This document shows positions 60,772 to 64,000 of a stretch of DNA of 64,000 nucleotides, piece after piece. The translations under genes were made by a program, and so were the position numbers. The DNA lies in the NCBI RefSeq assembly GCF_003545885.1, contig NZ_QHCT01000003.1:559594-623593 (forward strand), read 5' to 3'. Every line of letters starts with the position of its first letter. Position 1 is the stretch's first letter. Origin of the DNA: Leptospira stimsonii. Lineage in GTDB: Bacteria; Spirochaetota; Leptospiria; Leptospirales; Leptospiraceae. The notes beneath the pieces are model-generated. The model ran no database searches and was not told the DNA's origin. It was given only the letters and a program-made list of their open reading frames with translations.

Positions 60772-61758
60772 ATGAAAAAATAGTCGCATTGATTCCGACG
60801 GTGATCCTTTTAATTTTTCTTTCCGATTGTAAAAAAGGCGGCTCTTAGGATGATACAGACACATTTCTTCTGCTGTTTACCGTTTTCAATTTGGAAAATG
60901 TCGCCGACTTTTACCCGGAACTCGGAATCCCTGGAAGTACGACTACGATTACCGGAAGCGACTTTTCAGGGACAACTTCTCAGTATTCGGTAACGATCAA
61001 CGGAGTCAGCGCGGCGGGTATCAATTTACTAAATTTTAATACTCTCACATTCCAGATGAATTCACTTTCGGGTGTTTCCGAAAATTCGACCGTACCAATC
61101 ACAATTACGAAATCGGGCGAGAACATATTTTCAAAAACGATTCGATATAGCCTCTCACCGGTGATTGCTCTCAATGAACCAAATCCTCTGATCGGGAGGG
61201 TTTCTTCCAAGGACGACGTTGAGTAGTTTTTATTCTTTTTTTGCTCCATCCGCGGGAGATCACATCGTGAATAGTTTCGATTACAAAGGGGCAAAGCCGG
61301 ATTTGTACTATTGTACGTCTCCAACTTTTGCCTCAACCATGCTCGCGACGGGAACGGATCCTGAATTTGAAAAAATCAATTTAGCGGCGGGAACATACAT
61401 CGTTCAGATAAAATTTGTTTCCGGTGCCTTTGCGACAAATTTTAAAACTCATATCGCGAACGGACAAATCACTCCCACCTCCACGTTGAATGAAATCGAC
61501 AGCCAGAGGAGGTGTTACGATTTTATGGGAACCGGGACAACGGCCACCACCTCTTCCGGTTGCAATAGCGTGAACGCGGCCTACATCGCGACGAGTCGAA
61601 CTGGACGTTGTACCTTCCCATCCGCTTCCGGGTTGACGACGAGGAGTTATTATTCTATCGATGGTTTCGGATTTGATCCGGGTTACGCGGAACAAACGTG
61701 CACTCAGGAAGGGTTCGATTCTCCCAATCCAAACAAGGCGATTTTTCAATCCTTTTGA
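60772..61758 (+). pseudogene. Decayed TIG-domain lipoprotein gene
   Basis: A start at 60772 reads atg plus six A, then an immediate stop. One more A would open the lipoprotein frame KIVALIPTVILLIFLSDC, with lipobox Cys. That frame then meets TAG at 60846-60848. After it come an IPT/TIG-like region (GIPGSTTTITGSDFSGTT) and a frame change near 61211 (one extra G), after which TTLSSFYSFFAPSAGDH continues to 61758. Three lesions separate it from a whole gene. The remaining pieces still look recently related to functional lipoproteins. Confidence 0.8.
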
Positions 61759-61771
61759 TTTTTTCTCCTTC

Positions 61772-61806
61772 AAAACGGTTTTCCTAATCTGGAAAACCGT
61801 TTTTGA
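61772..61806 (+). terminator. Strong rho-independent terminator
   Basis: AAAACGGTTTTCC, TAATCT loop, GGAAAACCGTTTT forms a perfect 13-bp stem ending in T-run, 13 bases after the decayed lipoprotein gene. Confidence 0.9.
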
Positions 61807-61983
61807 TTTCAACCACCCGCTCTCATTTATAATTCCATTCCCAAAAAAAGAACTCGGACCGAAGAAAAGGAGTCTTCGTTCAAAATGTCACAATTTCAGA
61901 ATAATGAAGTCAAGTTTAGAATAGTAGAATGTTATTTTATTCGTATTTTCTTATTTCTATTCTAATAAATTAGGATTCCTTTG

Positions 61984-63150
61984 ATGTTCGAAAAAGAAAC
62001 TGTAGAATCGACCCGACCGAAGTCTTTACCCTTTTCCGAAGAAGTTCTGGAAAGAATTTTCAAACAGAGTAAGAATGGAATGCCTGAAATTTCGAGTATC
62101 GAGTCACTCCGAGCGGAAAATAGACCACTCCAAAAAACGGATTTCTATACGAACGAGGAAGCTTATTCTGCGGATCTAATTCTTCTGGAAAATAGGGCGG
62201 CCTTTGCTGGCTTTCAGAATCAAATTTCATCTCCGGGTGATCATCTTCTTCGTAAGATTCGAGATAGAGATTTACTCATCTTGAAGGATGAAGACAATAT
62301 TCTTCGTGCATATTATAATTCCTGCATACATAGAGGAACAAGATTGGTTTCCGTGAGACGGGAAAAACCTCTGAAAAAAGTGGTCTGCCCTTATCATAGC
62401 TGGACCTACTCACTCGACGGTAAATTGCTCACAACGGATTGTAAGGTTCCGGAAAGAGGTCTTCAGGAAGTAGCGATTCGAAGTTTCGCTGGAATTTTGT
62501 TCGTCGGTCTTCAGAGGAATGCACTGGAGCACTTGGAACCCGTTTTTGAAGAACTTAAACGTTTTGCATTCGACTCGTATGTTCCCTATGAGATCAAAAC
62601 AACGGAAGGAAATTATAATTGGAAAGTTGGGGTCGAGATTTTTCTTGAATCGTATCATATTTCAACCGTTCATAAAAATTCCGTTGCTTTAGTGATTCCG
62701 AAAAATGCTTCCATCTTCGATCCGATCGGAGAGCACAGCAGGGTTCTGATTCCAAATCGAACCTTTGCGGAAACGTCCGCTCCCACGAGAAAGGATCTGA
62801 TCATCAGCTACTTCCTCTTCCCATCTACGATTCTTGTCATCTTTCGAGATCATTTTGCGATGATTCACTTTCAACCGATTTCAAAAGAAAGAACCCTCTG
62901 TACACAAGCGGTCATGATTCCTCAAAAAGCAAAAACAGAAAGAATGAAACGGCATTGGGAATATAACGCGGAGTTCTTTTATAGAACGATCTCGGAAGAT
63001 ATAATTCTTGCGGAGGAAATTCAAGCAGGGTTAAGCAGGGATGGTTTTATTTACCCAAGTTCTTTTGAACCGGGAATCTTTCATTTTCACGATTGTATCC
63101 AAAACTTTTTCTCAAAGCATACCGACACCGGGAAATTTCATCAGTCGTAA
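61984..63150 (+). CDS. Rieske 2Fe-2S ring-hydroxylating oxygenase alpha subunit
   Basis: The 388-residue protein (ATG at 61984, preceded by TTAGGATT) has a Rieske centre with SCIHRG and CPYHSW (CxH...CxxH, about 100-123). The C-terminal catalytic domain has the mononuclear iron residues in FLESYHISTVH (about 220-230). These oxygenases need separate reductase partners, which are not in the window. The substrate is unknown; choline- or betaine-type demethylases and aromatic dioxygenases share this layout. Confidence 0.9.
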   Translation: MFEKETVESTRPKSLPFSEEVLERIFKQSKNGMPEISSIESLRAENRPLQKTDFYTNEEAYSADLILLENRAAFAGFQNQISSPGDHLLRKIRDRDLLILKDEDNILRAYYNSCIHRGTRLVSVRREKPLKKVVCPYHSWTYSLDGKLLTTDCKVPERGLQEVAIRSFAGILFVGLQRNALEHLEPVFEELKRFAFDSYVPYEIKTTEGNYNWKVGVEIFLESYHISTVHKNSVALVIPKNASIFDPIGEHSRVLIPNRTFAETSAPTRKDLIISYFLFPSTILVIFRDHFAMIHFQPISKERTLCTQAVMIPQKAKTERMKRHWEYNAEFFYRTISEDIILAEEIQAGLSRDGFIYPSSFEPGIFHFHDCIQNFFSKHTDTGKFHQS

Positions 63151-63377
63151 TTCCTACTCAACTTTAAAAAAAACAAAGCCTACCATAGCGACCTCGAGCA
63201 CCTGCCCTCTAACGTCGCTTTGTCGAATGGAAGTGCTGAATGGTTCAGAAAGAACCGAACAAACTTTTCTGATTTGATGACACAGATTCTGCGAGTAAAT
63301 CTTACCTTTCGCACCGTCGGAATTCCGACAAAAATTCGCAAAAATCGAACCGTTTCTGATCGTTCTCCTCATCCAAA
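63151..63377. other. Spacer after Rieske gene
   Basis: I see no gene. GTCGGAATTCCGAC at 63316-63329 is a perfect 14-bp palindrome related to the dispersed repeat core. Confidence 0.5.
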
Positions 63378-63442
63378 ACAAAAAAAGCCCGGTAATTTCT
63401 TACCGAGCTTCTATCAGACTTTGAAATGAGAAAAAGAAGTGA
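63378..63442 (+). repeat. Left direct repeat with terminator hairpin
   Basis: It includes AAAAAAGCCCGGTAA-TTTC-TTACCGAGCTT, a terminator-like stem with one mismatch, followed by ATCAGACTTTGAAATGAG. Nearly the same segment returns at 63918-63988 on the far side of the 75-bp array. Confidence 0.8.
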
Positions 63443-63450
63443 CCAATCGA

Positions 63451-63892
63451 GCGACCCATAGGGAGCGAGATTGCTAAACACCGCGAAGCGATTGTGTTTG
63501 GTTTACGACGAAGTCGTAAAAGAGAGCGACCCATAGGGAGCGAGATTGCTAAACACCGCGAAGCGATTGTGTTTGGTTTACGACGAAGTCGTAAAAGAGA
63601 GCGACCCATAGGGAGCGAGATTGCTAAACACCGCGAAGCGATTGTGTTTGGTTTACGACGAAGTCGTAAAAGAGAGCGACCCATAGGGAGCGAGATTGCT
63701 AAACACCGCGAAGCGATTGTGTTTGGTTTACGACGAAGTCGTAAAAGAGAGCGACCCATAGGGAGCGAGATTGCTAAACACCGCGAAGCGATTGTGTTTG
63801 GTTTACGACGAAGTCGTAAAAGAGAGCGACCCATAGGGAGCGAGATTGCCAAACACCGCGAAGCGAAAGGGTTTGGCTTTCAGCGAAGCTGA
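63451..63892 (+). repeat. Six tandem 75-bp repeats with GAA-loop hairpins
   Basis: Copies begin at 63451, 63526, 63601, 63676, 63751 and 63826. The first five are identical as far as I can read; the last diverges in its second half. Each unit holds TTTACGAC-GAA-GTCGTAAA (a perfect 8-bp stem) and CGC-GAA-GCG inside AACAC...GTGTT. The last unit has CAGC-GAA-GCTG instead. The period is a multiple of three, so both strands stay open with a 25-residue repeated product, which I regard as spurious. Confidence 0.93.
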
Positions 63893-63917
63893 GAAATAAC
63901 CCCGGATCCTTCCCCTA

Positions 63918-63988
63918 AAAACAAAAAAAGCCCGGCAATTTCTTACCGAGCTTTTATCAGTCTTTGAAACCAGAAAAAGTAGCGTGAC
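63918..63988 (+). repeat. Right direct repeat with terminator hairpin
   Basis: It includes AAAAAAGCCCGGCAA-TTTC-TTACCGAGCTTTT then ATCAGTCTTTGAAACCAG, matching the left copy at 63378-63442 with a handful of substitutions. Confidence 0.8.
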
Positions 63989-64000
63989 CTAACACCCCGG

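Noticed and set aside
63400..63892. Repetitive 25-residue-unit proteins on both strands, or a CRISPR array
   Set aside because: The 75-bp units are contiguous with no unique spacers, so it is not CRISPR. Both strands being open follows from period and lack of stops in one unit.

Overview
The window comes from a spirochaete, almost certainly a pathogenic-clade Leptospira. The case rests on a DUF1564 protein (a family I associate with Leptospira), genes for endoflagellar control (flgM), a short SMC, many lipoproteins with loose lipoboxes, a tRNA without an encoded CCA end, and intergenic repeats carrying a GTAGGAACTCC-type core. I did not compute base composition. The species cannot be fixed from this sequence.

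Layout. 1-5.6 kb: an ABC transporter (ATPase plus an 829-residue FtsX-type permease), two hypothetical proteins and pyrE. 5.6-8.3 kb: glutamine-dependent NAD synthetase, then an intact higA antitoxin beside a higB toxin wrecked by several small indels. 8.5-12.4 kb: a membrane-anchored coiled-coil protein, a lipoprotein, rsmI, flgM and an alcohol-dehydrogenase-fold protein that has lost most metal ligands. 12.9-18.8 kb: bactofilin, recJ, a poly(A) polymerase, an M23 peptidase and an Lgt-type transferase (cell shape, envelope and nucleic-acid housekeeping). 19.7-25.7 kb: a DsbD-type thiol transporter with a small membrane protein behind it, an exported protein, glutamine synthetase and a hypothetical. 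25.7-30.9 kb: tRNA-Met, a small cysteine-rich exported protein, thiH-thiG, an HD-GYP response regulator and a DUF1564 protein.

31-40.8 kb: an SMC lacking a recognisable full hinge, a DUF115/MptE-like protein, a three-unit tandem repeat, and a leftward cluster smpB-der-plsY-hypothetical (RNA quality control, ribosome assembly, phospholipid synthesis). 40.9-47.6 kb: a large lipoprotein, a 1010-residue midasin-like AAA/AAA/VWA protein, an aminotransferase and a prepilin peptidase. 48.2-54 kb: a membrane protein, an RNA methyltransferase and a leftward tetR-adaptor-permease-ATPase efflux/export operon with a palindrome touching the tetR start. 54.4-63.2 kb: two convergent sulfatase-superfamily envelope enzymes, a DUF2721 protein, a Het-C-like exported protein, a decayed TIG lipoprotein and a Rieske oxygenase. 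The end holds six 75-bp tandem repeats between two copies of a terminator-containing segment.

No complete new defence or mobile system is visible: there are no transposases, phage genes or CRISPR arrays. The most unusual items are a dispersed repeat family with a conserved hairpin whose stem and loop vary in a structure-keeping way, the 75-bp hairpin array, the short-hinged SMC, the midasin-like protein with degenerate second AAA and VWA sites, and the metal-ligand-less alcohol-dehydrogenase homologue next to flgM.
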